Of a stretch of 64,000 nt of DNA, positions 16,652-24,902 are shown in pieces. Location: NCBI RefSeq assembly GCF_030815985.1, contig NZ_JAUSXM010000001.1, forward strand, positions 6,014,001 to 6,078,000, read 5' to 3'. Origin of the DNA: Paenibacillus sp. W2I17 (GTDB lineage: Bacteria; Bacillota; Bacilli; Paenibacillales; Paenibacillaceae). Every line of letters begins with the position of its first letter. Position 1 is the first letter of the stretch. The translations under genes were made by a program, and so were the position numbers. The notes under the pieces were generated by a model, which worked only from the letters and a program-made list of their open reading frames with translations, was not told the DNA's origin and did not search any database.

Positions 16652-17508
16652 GAGCGACTTTGTATTATCGGGGGAAGTTGTCTTCCTGTAATTACGACTG
16701 TCCATACTGCCCTTTTAGCAAAACCGTGGATTCCAAAGAGACGTTGGAAGTGGATGAACAACAATTGCGGCAATTTGTAAATTGGGTCAGGGAGCAAGAG
16801 AGTGCCGGGCATCAATTTTCGATTTTCTTCAATCCCTACGGTGAAGCTTTGGTGCGCCGTTGGTACCGGGAAGCGATGGTTGAGCTGTCACATATGCCAC
16901 ATGTGGATAAAGTTGCAATTCAAACCAACCTGTCCGTCAAACTGGATTGGGCGAGGGAGCTGGATGCGAATAAAGCAGCCTTTTGGGCGACGTATCATCC
17001 TCGTGAGACAAAAGAGGCTTCTTTTGTAAAACAATGTCTGACCTTGCGTCAGATGGGACTTGCTTTTAGTGTCGGTACTGTCGGACTTCGTAGTGCTTTC
17101 CCCGCAATTGAGTCCATGAGACAGGCTTTGCCGGATGATGTGTATATGTGGGTAAATGCCTTCAAAGATCGGCCCAAGTATTACACACCGGAAGAGATTC
17201 AGTTTTTACGTGGGCTTGATCCGCTTTTTGAAGGTAATCTGCAGGATTATGAGAGCTTGGGCAAACGATGTGCTGCCGGTTCGGAAGTGTTTTATGTACA
17301 GGGGTCCGGGCATGTGAAGAGGTGTTACAAGGATCGTCGAATCATTGGACATCTATATCGCGATGGTTTGCAGGCTTTGTCTGAGGATCGGCCTTGTCGC
17401 ATGAAAAAATGTGGCTGTTACATCGGTTATATCCATATGGAGGATTCCCCGTTCAGGGAAACGTTTGGCAGCGGGTTGCTTGAACGAAATCCGGCCATGA
17501 TTCGTTGA
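16648..17508 (+). CDS. STM4011-family radical SAM protein with C-terminal cysteine cluster
   Basis: 286 residues; ATG overlaps the previous stop (ATGA). The radical SAM motif is SSCNYDCPYCPF (residues ~12-23), unusually close to the N-terminus. The C-terminal region has KRC followed by DRPCRMKKCGCYIGY (~residues 230-265), four or more cysteines in a SPASM/twitch-like pattern for an auxiliary iron-sulfur cluster. Auxiliary clusters of this type are common in enzymes that modify peptides, though other substrates occur. It differs clearly from the HemN-like enzyme next to it, so the operon encodes two separate radical steps. Last gene of the operon; terminator-like hairpins follow. Confidence 0.8.
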   Translation: MRATLYYRGKLSSCNYDCPYCPFSKTVDSKETLEVDEQQLRQFVNWVREQESAGHQFSIFFNPYGEALVRRWYREAMVELSHMPHVDKVAIQTNLSVKLDWARELDANKAAFWATYHPRETKEASFVKQCLTLRQMGLAFSVGTVGLRSAFPAIESMRQALPDDVYMWVNAFKDRPKYYTPEEIQFLRGLDPLFEGNLQDYESLGKRCAAGSEVFYVQGSGHVKRCYKDRRIIGHLYRDGLQALSEDRPCRMKKCGCYIGYIHMEDSPFRETFGSGLLERNPAMIR

Positions 17509-17607
17509 CCGGCATTTCATATTTAGCTATTCCACTGGGGAGCTAGAATATTGTTTATCCGTTTCTAAACCACATATCAGCGTAACTTCAAATGCATCTT
17601 TTAGTAT

Positions 17608-17658
17608 AGGCAGGATCAGACCTTTGGTTTGGACTTGCCTTCTGGAAGGTGTTTTTTT
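17608..17658 (+). terminator. Two overlapping hairpins after the radical SAM operon
   Basis: A 15-pair stem with one mismatch spans 17608-17640 (AGGCAGGATCAGACC with GGTTTGGACTTGCCT). A shorter hairpin, GCCTT-CTGG-AAGGT, uses the last bases of that stem and is followed by seven T (17652-17658). The short one looks like a terminator, and the two cannot form together. The remaining sequence to 17920 is A+T-rich and likely holds the chemoreceptor promoter, for which I cannot fix a -10 box. Confidence 0.55.
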
Positions 17659-17920
17659 GTTTTACCGGACCAGAGTTAGTGTTTGTGTTCTTTATTAAAA
17701 GGGCCTTGACAATTTTGAAAAATAATATTTTTAAGTTTATGATTCAAATTTTATATTTTATGGGTTAGTATGAATAGGAAAAAAGACCCTGTTATGAATA
17801 GTATTTGTACATATAATCGCGAATTATATTTTTAATTGGGTCTAAAGTCTCAATTTAATTGAAAGGAGGGTGGATGTAAGAAGTATCATGCACGTTATCT
17901 GAACTTTCGGGGGAGTACAC

Positions 17921-19618
17921 ATGAAAAAAATCTCAATTAGCCGTAAATTACTTATGGGTTTCTCATCTGTGCTGTTATTATTGGTGGCTATAACGGTTAT
18001 AACATATACGCAGTTTATAGCCGTTGAGAAAACGTATACAGAATTAATTAATGATAGAACAAGCAAACTATTACTCATTAAAAATATGTCGATTGATCTT
18101 AAATCACAGCAGATTGCTTTGAGAAATTATATTCTGGAAGACAGTGCGGAGAACGAACAGGCATTTAATAAAGCTTATGAAGATTACATAGCATTAAATG
18201 AAGAATTAAAATCAACTGTTTCAAGTTCAAAGATGAAAGATTACCTTTCACGATCGGATGAAGCGATGAGCCAATATTATGAACTTGCGCAGCAGATTAT
18301 GACATTGACAAGACAGGGGAATAACAGTGAAATCTCAAGATTACTGAAGGATACAGCCCCAAGTCTGATCTCTGAATTTGAAGGCATTGTGGAAGGTATG
18401 GAAACACATCAACAAGATGCCATGAACTCAGGCGTTGTGGAGGCTAATCTTCAGATTGTGCAGGTCCTTAGGTGGATTGCAATTATTGGAGTGGCTTCTC
18501 TTCTAATCGGGGCACTTGTGGCGTATGTCATTGGCAGAATGATATCCTTGCCTGTTGCTGCTGTTGCCCAATCCGCGAGCCGAATTGCAGACGGAGATCT
18601 GACTGGTGAGCCTATTGTGGTCCGTAACAAGGATGAGATTGGTGATCTCGCCCAAGCCTTTAACATCATGTCTGCAAATTTGCGTACACTCATTCATCAG
18701 GTAGGAGACAGTGCAGAACGGGTAGCTGCCTCTTCAGAGGAGTTGACGGCAAGCACCGAACAGACAGCAACCGCCACAGAGCAAGTGGCCATCACAATGG
18801 GTGAGATTGCAACAGGTATGGATACACAGGTTCGAATGGCGAGTGATGGATTCCAGACGATGAATGAGTTAACGACAGGCTTTCAGCAAGTTACGGAGAA
18901 CACACTCCATATGTCTGAAGAAGCTACCAAAGTCTCCGTAAAAACAATATCGGGTAGCGAGTCAGTTCAGTCTGCGATAGGTCAAATGAATTCTATACAA
19001 GGGACGGTGTCGAATCTGTCGGTCGTGATCCAGGAACTGAGCAGACACTCTCAGGATATTGTGAAAATGGTGGACAGCATCTCGGAAATATCAGCACAGA
19101 CGAATCTCCTATCCCTTAATGCTGCTATTGAGGCTGCACGAGCTGGCGAACAGGGAAGAGGGTTTCAGGTTGTTGCTACAGAGGTGCGGAAGCTGTCTGA
19201 GCAGTCTGCGCTTTCTGCTAATCAAATTGTTCCATTGGTGGCATCGATTGAGAAGGGAATGCGAAATGCTGCTGAATCTATGGTGGTTGTATCCGCAGAG
19301 GTTCAAGAGGGGATTACACTTGTTCACCAGGCGGGAGCCACATTTGAAGAAATTCGTGAGGCGGTTGGGGGCGTAGCGGGGCAAACACAGGAAGTCTCTG
19401 CTTCAATTGAGCAAATGTCAACAGGGGTAGAACAGATTAATAGGTCTATGAAAACAATCATGGAAGTGACCGAAACGGAGGCCGCTGGAACAGAAGAAGT
19501 GAGTGCATCTTCAGAGGAGCAGTTGTCTGCGATGCAGGAGATTGCTTCCGCAGCCAATGATCTCTCCTTGATGGCAGAACAGTTGCAACAGACCGTCAGT
19601 CGTTTCAAAGTGCAATAA
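17921..19618 (+). CDS. Methyl-accepting chemotaxis protein
   Basis: 565 residues; ATG after GGGGGAG. Residues ~10-32 are the first membrane helix, ~33-185 an extracytoplasmic four-helix-bundle sensor (4HB_MCP-like), ~188-210 the second helix ([20 protein letters not shown]), ~211-265 a HAMP domain ([19 protein letters not shown] region, here [10 protein letters not shown]) and the rest the signalling coiled coil. The hairpin tip reads [20 protein letters not shown] then [20 protein letters not shown], the conserved CheA/CheW contact. The ligand is unknown. It is transcribed alone and ends at a strong terminator. Confidence 0.95.
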   Translation: MKKISISRKLLMGFSSVLLLLVAITVITYTQFIAVEKTYTELINDRTSKLLLIKNMSIDLKSQQIALRNYILEDSAENEQAFNKAYEDYIALNEELKSTVSSSKMKDYLSRSDEAMSQYYELAQQIMTLTRQGNNSEISRLLKDTAPSLISEFEGIVEGMETHQQDAMNSGVVEANLQIVQVLRWIAIIGVASLLIGALVAYVIGRMISLPVAAVAQSASRIADGDLTGEPIVVRNKDEIGDLAQAFNIMSANLRTLIHQVGDSAERVAASSEELTASTEQTATATEQVAITMGEIATGMDTQVRMASDGFQTMNELTTGFQQVTENTLHMSEEATKVSVKTISGSESVQSAIGQMNSIQGTVSNLSVVIQELSRHSQDIVKMVDSISEISAQTNLLSLNAAIEAARAGEQGRGFQVVATEVRKLSEQSALSANQIVPLVASIEKGMRNAAESMVVVSAEVQEGITLVHQAGATFEEIREAVGGVAGQTQEVSASIEQMSTGVEQINRSMKTIMEVTETEAAGTEEVSASSEEQLSAMQEIASAANDLSLMAEQLQQTVSRFKVQ

Positions 19619-19687
19619 ATCGAACTGAGTGGAATGTGGATGAAGAACGAGCGCATACGTACAGAGATTCTTATAAAAAAGTAATAA

Positions 19688-19727
19688 AAGGGTGTCCGAA
19701 CACAGTAGTTACTGTTTGGGCACCCTT
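19688..19727. terminator. Bidirectional terminator between MCP and asnB
   Basis: AAGGGTGTCCGAACA and TGTTTGGGCACCCTT pair almost perfectly around CAGTAGTTAC. It lies between two convergent genes, and A and T runs on either side suit both directions. Confidence 0.85.
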
Positions 19728-19765
19728 AAATAATTCATCATGCTGAATCAATGCATAACTTGATC

Positions 19766-21610
19766 TTAACGAATAGCGACTTTATATGTCCGCAACCAGG
19801 TATTGATCTGAGTCAGATAAGCAAATAACTGGGGACCCGACATTAACTGTCCAAACCAGGGGAGATTGGAAGCTGCATCTGGTGAAGACGCAAGGTTCCG
19901 GATCTGAGTTTTGTCGATCAAAGGCAAAATCGGCGAAGTGGGATCATCCAGGATATCAAGTACCTGCTGTTTGACCGCGGCCAGATATTGCGGATTATGT
20001 GTTTTTGGGTACGGACTCTTTTTGCGATATAACACATCGTCAGGCAGGACACCTTCGAGTGCTTTACGCAGAATACCTTTTTCCCGTCCACCCGTTATTT
20101 TCATTTCCCAAGGGATGTTAAACACATACTGGATCAGACGATGGTCACAGTAAGGTACCCGCACTTCCAGTCCTGCCCCCATGCTCATCCGGTCTTTGCG
20201 ATCCAGAAGTGTAGGCATGAAACGTGTAATGTTCAGGTAGGACATCACCCGCATTTGTGCAGCTTTACCCGTTTCCCCGTCCAACAGAGGCACTTCAGCC
20301 ACTGCATCCGAATAGCGGTCTGACAAATAATCGAGTGGCCGAATCCATTCCCGAATATCCGGGGATAACAACGCTGCTCGCATATCAGGCGCTACAGACC
20401 ACGGAAACGTACCGGAGTTCAGCATATCTTCTCGATGAAACCAGGGGTAACCGCCAAACACTTCATCCGCTGCTTCGCCTGAAATGGCAACCGTGGCTCC
20501 TTTTTTGATTTCTTTACAGAACAAATAGAGCGAGGAGTCTACATCCGCCATACCTGGCAGATCCCTTACTAGCATGGCCTGTGTCAGTGCATGAACCAGT
20601 TCTCCGTTCTCAATCTCAATCCAGTGATGGTCGGTCTTGAGTTCATCCACCATTCGCTTAATCCAGGGACCATCTGCACCCGGCTGAAAGGAATGCGCCT
20701 GAAAATGCTTGGCGTTATCCACATAATCGACCGAATACGTACTGACTTGGCCTTGCCCAGTCCGGTTGTAATAATCTACGGCTAATGCAGACAAGGCACT
20801 GGAGTCCAGTCCTCCTGATAAAAGAGAGCATACCGGAACATCCGAAGCCAACTGGCGCTCCAGTGTATCTTGCAAGAGAGTTCGCACCTCGGCTGCCGTC
20901 TCTTCCAGGTTATGTTCGTGATTCTGGCTTTCCAGTTTCCAGTAGGCATAGGTTCGGATCCCGTTTCGGTTGTAGATCAACGCGTGCGCAGGCTTGAGTT
21001 CGCTCAGTGAAGAGTATACGCCGTGTCCTGGTGTCCGTGCAGGCCCTACGATAAACACTTCGGCCAATCCTTCCGGGCCAACAGCCGCTTCCACATCCGG
21101 GTGAATAAGCAGAGCTTTGGGCTCAGAGCCAAATACGAGTGTGTCTTTGGCATTACTGTAGAACAAAGGTTTCACGCCGAGGCGATCTCGTGCGATAAAA
21201 ACCTGTTCGCGTCCCCCATCCCATATGGCAAAAGCAAAAATACCGTTAAACCGGTCAACACATGCCGGTCCCCACTCAATATAAGAGGCGAGCAACACTT
21301 CCGTATCACATTGCGTGCGGAACTGATGCCCTCGCTGGAGTAATTCCTTTTTCAACTCGGGTGCATTGTATAGTTCTCCGTTATACACGACGGTATAGGA
21401 GGTATCTCCCTGTAACGCATGCATGGGCTGTGCGCCGTTCTCGGGGTCCATTACACTAAGACGCCGATGTCCAAAGGCACAAGGATTGGAGATCCATGTA
21501 CCTGAAGCGTCGGGCCCCCGGTTCGACAAGCTATCCGTCATACGGACCAGCAGCTCTGATTCCTGGGTCAAATCCCGATTCCACTGTATGAAGCCGGTAA
21601 TACCGCACAT
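19766..21610 (-). CDS. asnB: Asparagine synthetase (glutamine-hydrolysing)
   Basis: 614 residues. The start is the ATG at 21610, because processing must expose the catalytic Cys2 (MCGITGF); the frame is open a further ten codons. The N-terminal class II glutamine amidotransferase domain (1-~210) shows SNRGPDASG and VVYNGELYN. The synthetase domain carries the PPi loop VCSLLSGGLDSSALSAL (~residues 255-270) and SGEAADEVFGGYPWF. It makes asparagine from aspartate, glutamine and ATP. AAAGGAT precedes the start. No T-box is visible upstream. It stands alone between a chemoreceptor gene and small unknown genes. Confidence 0.95.
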   Translation of the reverse strand: MCGITGFIQWNRDLTQESELLVRMTDSLSNRGPDASGTWISNPCAFGHRRLSVMDPENGAQPMHALQGDTSYTVVYNGELYNAPELKKELLQRGHQFRTQCDTEVLLASYIEWGPACVDRFNGIFAFAIWDGGREQVFIARDRLGVKPLFYSNAKDTLVFGSEPKALLIHPDVEAAVGPEGLAEVFIVGPARTPGHGVYSSLSELKPAHALIYNRNGIRTYAYWKLESQNHEHNLEETAAEVRTLLQDTLERQLASDVPVCSLLSGGLDSSALSALAVDYYNRTGQGQVSTYSVDYVDNAKHFQAHSFQPGADGPWIKRMVDELKTDHHWIEIENGELVHALTQAMLVRDLPGMADVDSSLYLFCKEIKKGATVAISGEAADEVFGGYPWFHREDMLNSGTFPWSVAPDMRAALLSPDIREWIRPLDYLSDRYSDAVAEVPLLDGETGKAAQMRVMSYLNITRFMPTLLDRKDRMSMGAGLEVRVPYCDHRLIQYVFNIPWEMKITGGREKGILRKALEGVLPDDVLYRKKSPYPKTHNPQYLAAVKQQVLDILDDPTSPILPLIDKTQIRNLASSPDAASNLPWFGQLMSGPQLFAYLTQINTWLRTYKVAIR

Positions 21611-21803
21611 GGTTTGTTCATCCTTTCTTGGTCGAGTCATTCATCCGTATGGCTGCTTAGTTACTGGCAACCAGCAAATGTTGTCTTTTTAGTCAGAGGT
21701 CGTAACAAATATATGCCGAAAGCAGGCATAAAATGTCTGTCCTCTTCGGAAACTAGTTCTAGGGACAACGGCCTCAACATGCCTGTGAAGGAGAGAACAT
21801 GCA

Positions 21804-22103
21804 ATGGACAGTATGAAGTATTATGTGTCTGTCATGGGCCGCTCCGTTATTCCGGATCCGTCGGTAACATCATATGAATGGATCATTCAGGCAACGCCGC
21901 AGGAAGCGGAGCAATTACTGGGACTGCTGAGCCTCATGCAGGAAAAGGAGGAAGAGGCCTTTCCTGGCATGGTATTCCCATGGCCAGATACACCGGAGGA
22001 GTCCGTAAACCGAGCGTATGAAACGGTATTACAACAGGTGTATCGGGAAATTTACCGATTGGGCACACCAGAGACACGATACCAGATTGAACAAAGTACA
22101 TGA
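21804..22103 (+). CDS. Hypothetical protein, 99 residues
   Basis: ATG 21804 has GAAGGAGA upstream. The product (MDSMKYYVSVMGRSVIPDPS...) is soluble with a helical middle (TPQEAEQLLGLLSLMQEKEEEAF) and an aromatic stretch PGMVFPWPDTPEES. I do not recognise a domain. It is followed 31 bases later by another small gene on the same strand, and the two probably share a transcript ending at the terminator at 22600. Divergent from asnB. Confidence 0.7.
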   Translation: MDSMKYYVSVMGRSVIPDPSVTSYEWIIQATPQEAEQLLGLLSLMQEKEEEAFPGMVFPWPDTPEESVNRAYETVLQQVYREIYRLGTPETRYQIEQST

Positions 22104-22134
22104 TAAGCACAAAGGAAAAGGAGCGCGATGACGA

Positions 22135-22491
22135 ATGTATGCCATTCAAGATGCCAAAATACGCAGATTAACCGAGGTAGATGGATTGTCCTGTGCAGAG
22201 GTTGAAGTGCAGCCTGGAAATGCCGGAGATCCGTCGTTACTTGTATACGTGGCCTCAACACAGCCCGGAAATTCGCTGGAAGTCGTTCGAATTGTACGCA
22301 ATCACTCCGATTCGGCGATCGACTGGTATAACAATAATATGCATACCGCGTTTGAAGAGGCGACAGATACCGCATTTGAGAACAGCGAAGGTATGACAGT
22401 CGAAGAAGATAAAGCTAGGTTTCAAAGTGAGTTGTTTGCCTTTGGTTTGCTTGGTCCAACACTTCAGCGTTATCTAATCGGGCAGGCTTAA
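22135..22491 (+). CDS. Hypothetical protein, 118 residues
   Basis: ATG 22135 follows AAAAGGAG by about ten bases. The protein (MYAIQDAKIRRLTEVDGLS...) has alternating beta-like strands in the first half (CAEVEVQPG, LLVYVASTQPG, LEVVRIVRN) and an acidic helical second half. No known family is apparent. Its downstream terminator and the small gene upstream suggest a two-gene operon of unknown role. Confidence 0.7.
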   Translation: MYAIQDAKIRRLTEVDGLSCAEVEVQPGNAGDPSLLVYVASTQPGNSLEVVRIVRNHSDSAIDWYNNNMHTAFEEATDTAFENSEGMTVEEDKARFQSELFAFGLLGPTLQRYLIGQA

Positions 22492-22599
22492 CAGGTAACG
22501 CTCCAGCAACACATGTGGCGATAGTGGGATAGAATTTAATGTCGAGCATACGTAAACAGTGACCTGTTGCTGGTTGCTGTGACAACATCTGTAACTGGA

Positions 22600-22630
22600 A
22601 AAACCCGCCGTTGTTGAACGGCGGGTTTTG
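22600..22630 (+). terminator. Strong rho-independent terminator
   Basis: AAACCCGCCGTT, GTTG loop and AACGGCGGGTTT make a perfect 12-pair stem followed by TG. It closes the two small genes before it. Confidence 0.85.
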
Positions 22631-22662
22631 TTATGCGATGGTCAGATCAGGTGGAGATGTGA

Positions 22663-22956
22663 TCAAGCATACTCGCGCAGTACTTGAATCCCTTTAACCA
22701 CATTGTACACAAAGCTTAATCCGTAAATCACAAAGAATAGAATGACAAACCCAACGGCGGAACCCAGACTATGCGCAGTTACGAAGAAATAAAATAACGG
22801 AATGGCAGCGAGAAAGGGGAATACATGTGAGAATAAGGCACGTTTTGCATGTCCCTCAATGTAATCATCCTTGGCAACAATCCATATAATGATCGGAAAC
22901 AGGAACGGAGCAAAGAAAATACTAAAGTAGGATAGGGCTGATAAAAGTTGTCTCAT
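22663..22956 (-). CDS. Small membrane protein, DUF4870-like
   Basis: 97 residues from ATG 22956, preceded by AAGGAGAG; the frame is open six codons further. Three hydrophobic segments (SYFSIFFAPFLFPIIIWIVA, VFPFLAAIPLFYFFVTA and GFVILFFVIYGLSFVYNVV) and the 'HAKRALFSH' loop fit the DUF4870 (Tic20-like) group of small membrane proteins. In these the 'HA(K/R)xAL' stretch between helices 1 and 2 is characteristic. Function unknown. Monocistronic. Confidence 0.7.
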   Translation of the reverse strand: MRQLLSALSYFSIFFAPFLFPIIIWIVAKDDYIEGHAKRALFSHVFPFLAAIPLFYFFVTAHSLGSAVGFVILFFVIYGLSFVYNVVKGIQVLREYA

Positions 22957-23186
22957 GACGATTCTCTCCTTCAATGGATCATTGAATGTATGTATGCAAA
23001 AGATTACCCAGCAATTCTGACATTGAAAATGTCTGATGTTAATCTTACTCTAAATGTCCCAATCTCCTCAATATAACCTGGTTCAAGCTATCATATTCTC
23101 AAAGGGGCTGGAGTATGAGAGTAACACCGAAAAGTACATGTTTGAGCCCGCATTTAAGTATAATTATTAATTTTTTTATAAAACTA

Positions 23187-23214
23187 TTGAAAAATATAGA
23201 AATCAGAGTATAAT
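23187..23214 (+). promoter_or_regulatory. Sigma-A-type promoter of the tRNA-Arg gene
   Basis: TTGAAA (23187-23192) and TATAAT (23209-23214) are separated by 16 bases. The tRNA begins 34 bases after the -10 box, consistent with a short 5' leader removed by RNase P. Confidence 0.7.
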
Positions 23215-23247
23215 AAGAACCGCGCCGAAAATTTATTATACATATTT

Positions 23248-23308
<61 letters not shown>

Positions 23309-23321
<13 letters not shown>

Positions 23322-23643
23322 TAAAAAGAAAACTTCCTTCGGGAAGTTTTTTTGCGTTCAGGGGAAGAGAACCACCAATGGTTCGTCGGAGCATCCCCTT
23401 CGTTAGCGCTACTTCGCAGTCTCGACTGCAAGGAGAGTATCCCTCCTGGGACGTAAAAAGAAAACTTCCTTCGGGAAGTTTTTTTGCGTTCAGAGGAAGA
23501 GAACCCCCAATGGTTCGTCGGAGCATCTGCTTCGTTAGCACTACATCGCAGTCTCGACTGGAAAGGGAGTATTCCTCCTGGGGCGTATTAAAAAGAAACT
23601 TCCTTCGGGAGTTTTTTTTCGTTCAGAGGAAGTCTTCTATTGG
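23309..23643 (+). repeat. Tandem array built on the tRNA 3' end plus terminator
   Basis: Three direct units begin at about 23309, 23441 and 23573. Each starts with the tRNA-Arg 3' end (TCCCTCCTGGGACG; third TTCCTCCTGGGGCG), continues with the hairpin CTTCC-TTCG-GGAAG and T run, and in the first two units goes on with GGTTCGTCGGAGCAT and CAGTCTCGACTG. Units one and two are ~131 bases long and highly similar; the third is truncated and diverged. It is not a CRISPR array: units are long and abut. Likely formed by tandem duplication at the tRNA end. Confidence 0.82.
23331..23353 (+). terminator. Terminator of tRNA-Arg
   Basis: AACTTCC-TTCG-GGAAGTT with a T run, using the very stable C(UUCG)G tetraloop. 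Copies recur at 23464 and 23597 inside the tandem array, and as AAGCTTCC-TTCG-GGAAGCTT after the second tRNA. Confidence 0.88.
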
Positions 23644-23717
23644 TTATACCTATAAATAATATAGAATTTATATATTTAAAGAATAAACAATTCTATGCCA
23701 CAATGAGGATATCAATA

Positions 23718-24509
23718 ATGAAAGCGACGGTGGTATCCATGAAATCATTAAATCAATGGCAAGCAGATGAGTATGACAACAAACTGGCTTTTGTGTCCGG
23801 ATACGGCAAAAACCTGATCTCTTGGCTTCAACCCCAAAAAGGGGAATACATTCTTGATCTGGGGTGCGGGACGGGGGATTTGACGTATGAAATTTCTCTG
23901 GCCGAAGCTGAAGTTATCGGCATGGATGCATCGACGGATATGATTCGCCATGCGAGGGAGAAATTCCCTGAACTTGAGTTTGTGGAAGGAGACGGTCATC
24001 AGTTTGAGACAAATAGACTTTATGATGCCGTCTTCTCCAATGCAGCCCTGCACTGGATGCGAAGCCCGCGATTAGTAGTCGATAGTATATGGAAATCTTT
24101 GAAGACCGGAGGGCGTTTTGTCGCAGAATTTGGTGGTAAAGGGAATGTGCAGACCATTGTGAATGCATTAGAGCAGGTTATGGAGCGAAACACGGGCATT
24201 CGTGCATCGGAACGCAATCCTTGGTATTTTCCTTCGATCGGAGAATATAGCCATATTTTAGAGCAACGTGGTTTTGTGGTGCGTCATGCCTATCACTATG
24301 ACCGTCCTACCAGACTGGCAGATGGTGAGCAGGGTATAGTAGGCTGGTTGGCTCATTTTGGAGGCGACTATTTTGCAGGTCTCAGTCATGAAGAGATACA
24401 ACAAATATGCCATGAAACCAGTCAGATCGTGATGCCTCACCTTTGGAAAGATGATGCTCTGTATGCCGATTACAAGCGTCTGCGTATTGAAGCCGTGAAG
24501 CCAGAATAA
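23718..24509 (+). CDS. SAM-dependent methyltransferase (trans-aconitate methyltransferase-like)
   Basis: About 263 residues from ATG 23718; an ATG at 23739 is an alternative and the frame opens further upstream without a site. Motif I is ILDLGCGTGDLTYEIS, followed by VIGMDASTDMIRHAREKFP, FVEGDGHQF, YDAVFSNAALHWM and LKTGGRFVAEFGG. The 'AALHWM' motif and overall order match the Tam/Methyltransf_11 group, which methylates small carboxylates; the true substrate is unknown. It sits inside the segment framed by the two tRNA-Arg genes and has its own terminator. Confidence 0.85.
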   Translation: MKATVVSMKSLNQWQADEYDNKLAFVSGYGKNLISWLQPQKGEYILDLGCGTGDLTYEISLAEAEVIGMDASTDMIRHAREKFPELEFVEGDGHQFETNRLYDAVFSNAALHWMRSPRLVVDSIWKSLKTGGRFVAEFGGKGNVQTIVNALEQVMERNTGIRASERNPWYFPSIGEYSHILEQRGFVVRHAYHYDRPTRLADGEQGIVGWLAHFGGDYFAGLSHEEIQQICHETSQIVMPHLWKDDALYADYKRLRIEAVKPE

Positions 24510-24597
24510 AGTGGAATCTTGTGAAATGTAGCAATTTTTATAGATGTTAGACGAATTATGGTGATCCTTTGTATACCAACCACGCTTCCCCTATACA

Positions 24598-24637
24598 CCA
24601 GGAATCTCTTTCGGATAAAGAGGCTCTTGGTTTTTTT
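24598..24637 (+). terminator. Terminator after the methyltransferase gene
   Basis: CCAGGAATCTCTTT and AAAGAGGCTCTTGG pair with wobbles and one mismatch around CGGAT, then seven T. The 265 bases between it and the protease gene are A+T-rich with no gene seen. Confidence 0.7.
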
Positions 24638-24902
24638 GATGCATTATTTTAAAAATGAAATATTCAAACGACAAATAATTACAAATGGATATTTTTATCA
24701 TACTCAAGACCCATATAAGTAATTTCTATATCATAATTGTAAGTATTTAGAAGGAAAATGTGGTATTTTGATAGAATAATTTACCAAGGGTCAATCTCTC
24801 TTGCAGATAGGCGGTGAAATTGGAGTGCGTATTGCAGTACGAACTAACAGCAGGAACCCATCATTTGGTGACGTATTCACATTTAAAAGGAGGGGCTAAG
24901 TC

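Noticed and set aside
21611-21800. T-box leader for asnB
   Set aside because: No GGTGGTACCGCG-type sequence is present on the minus strand upstream of asnB.
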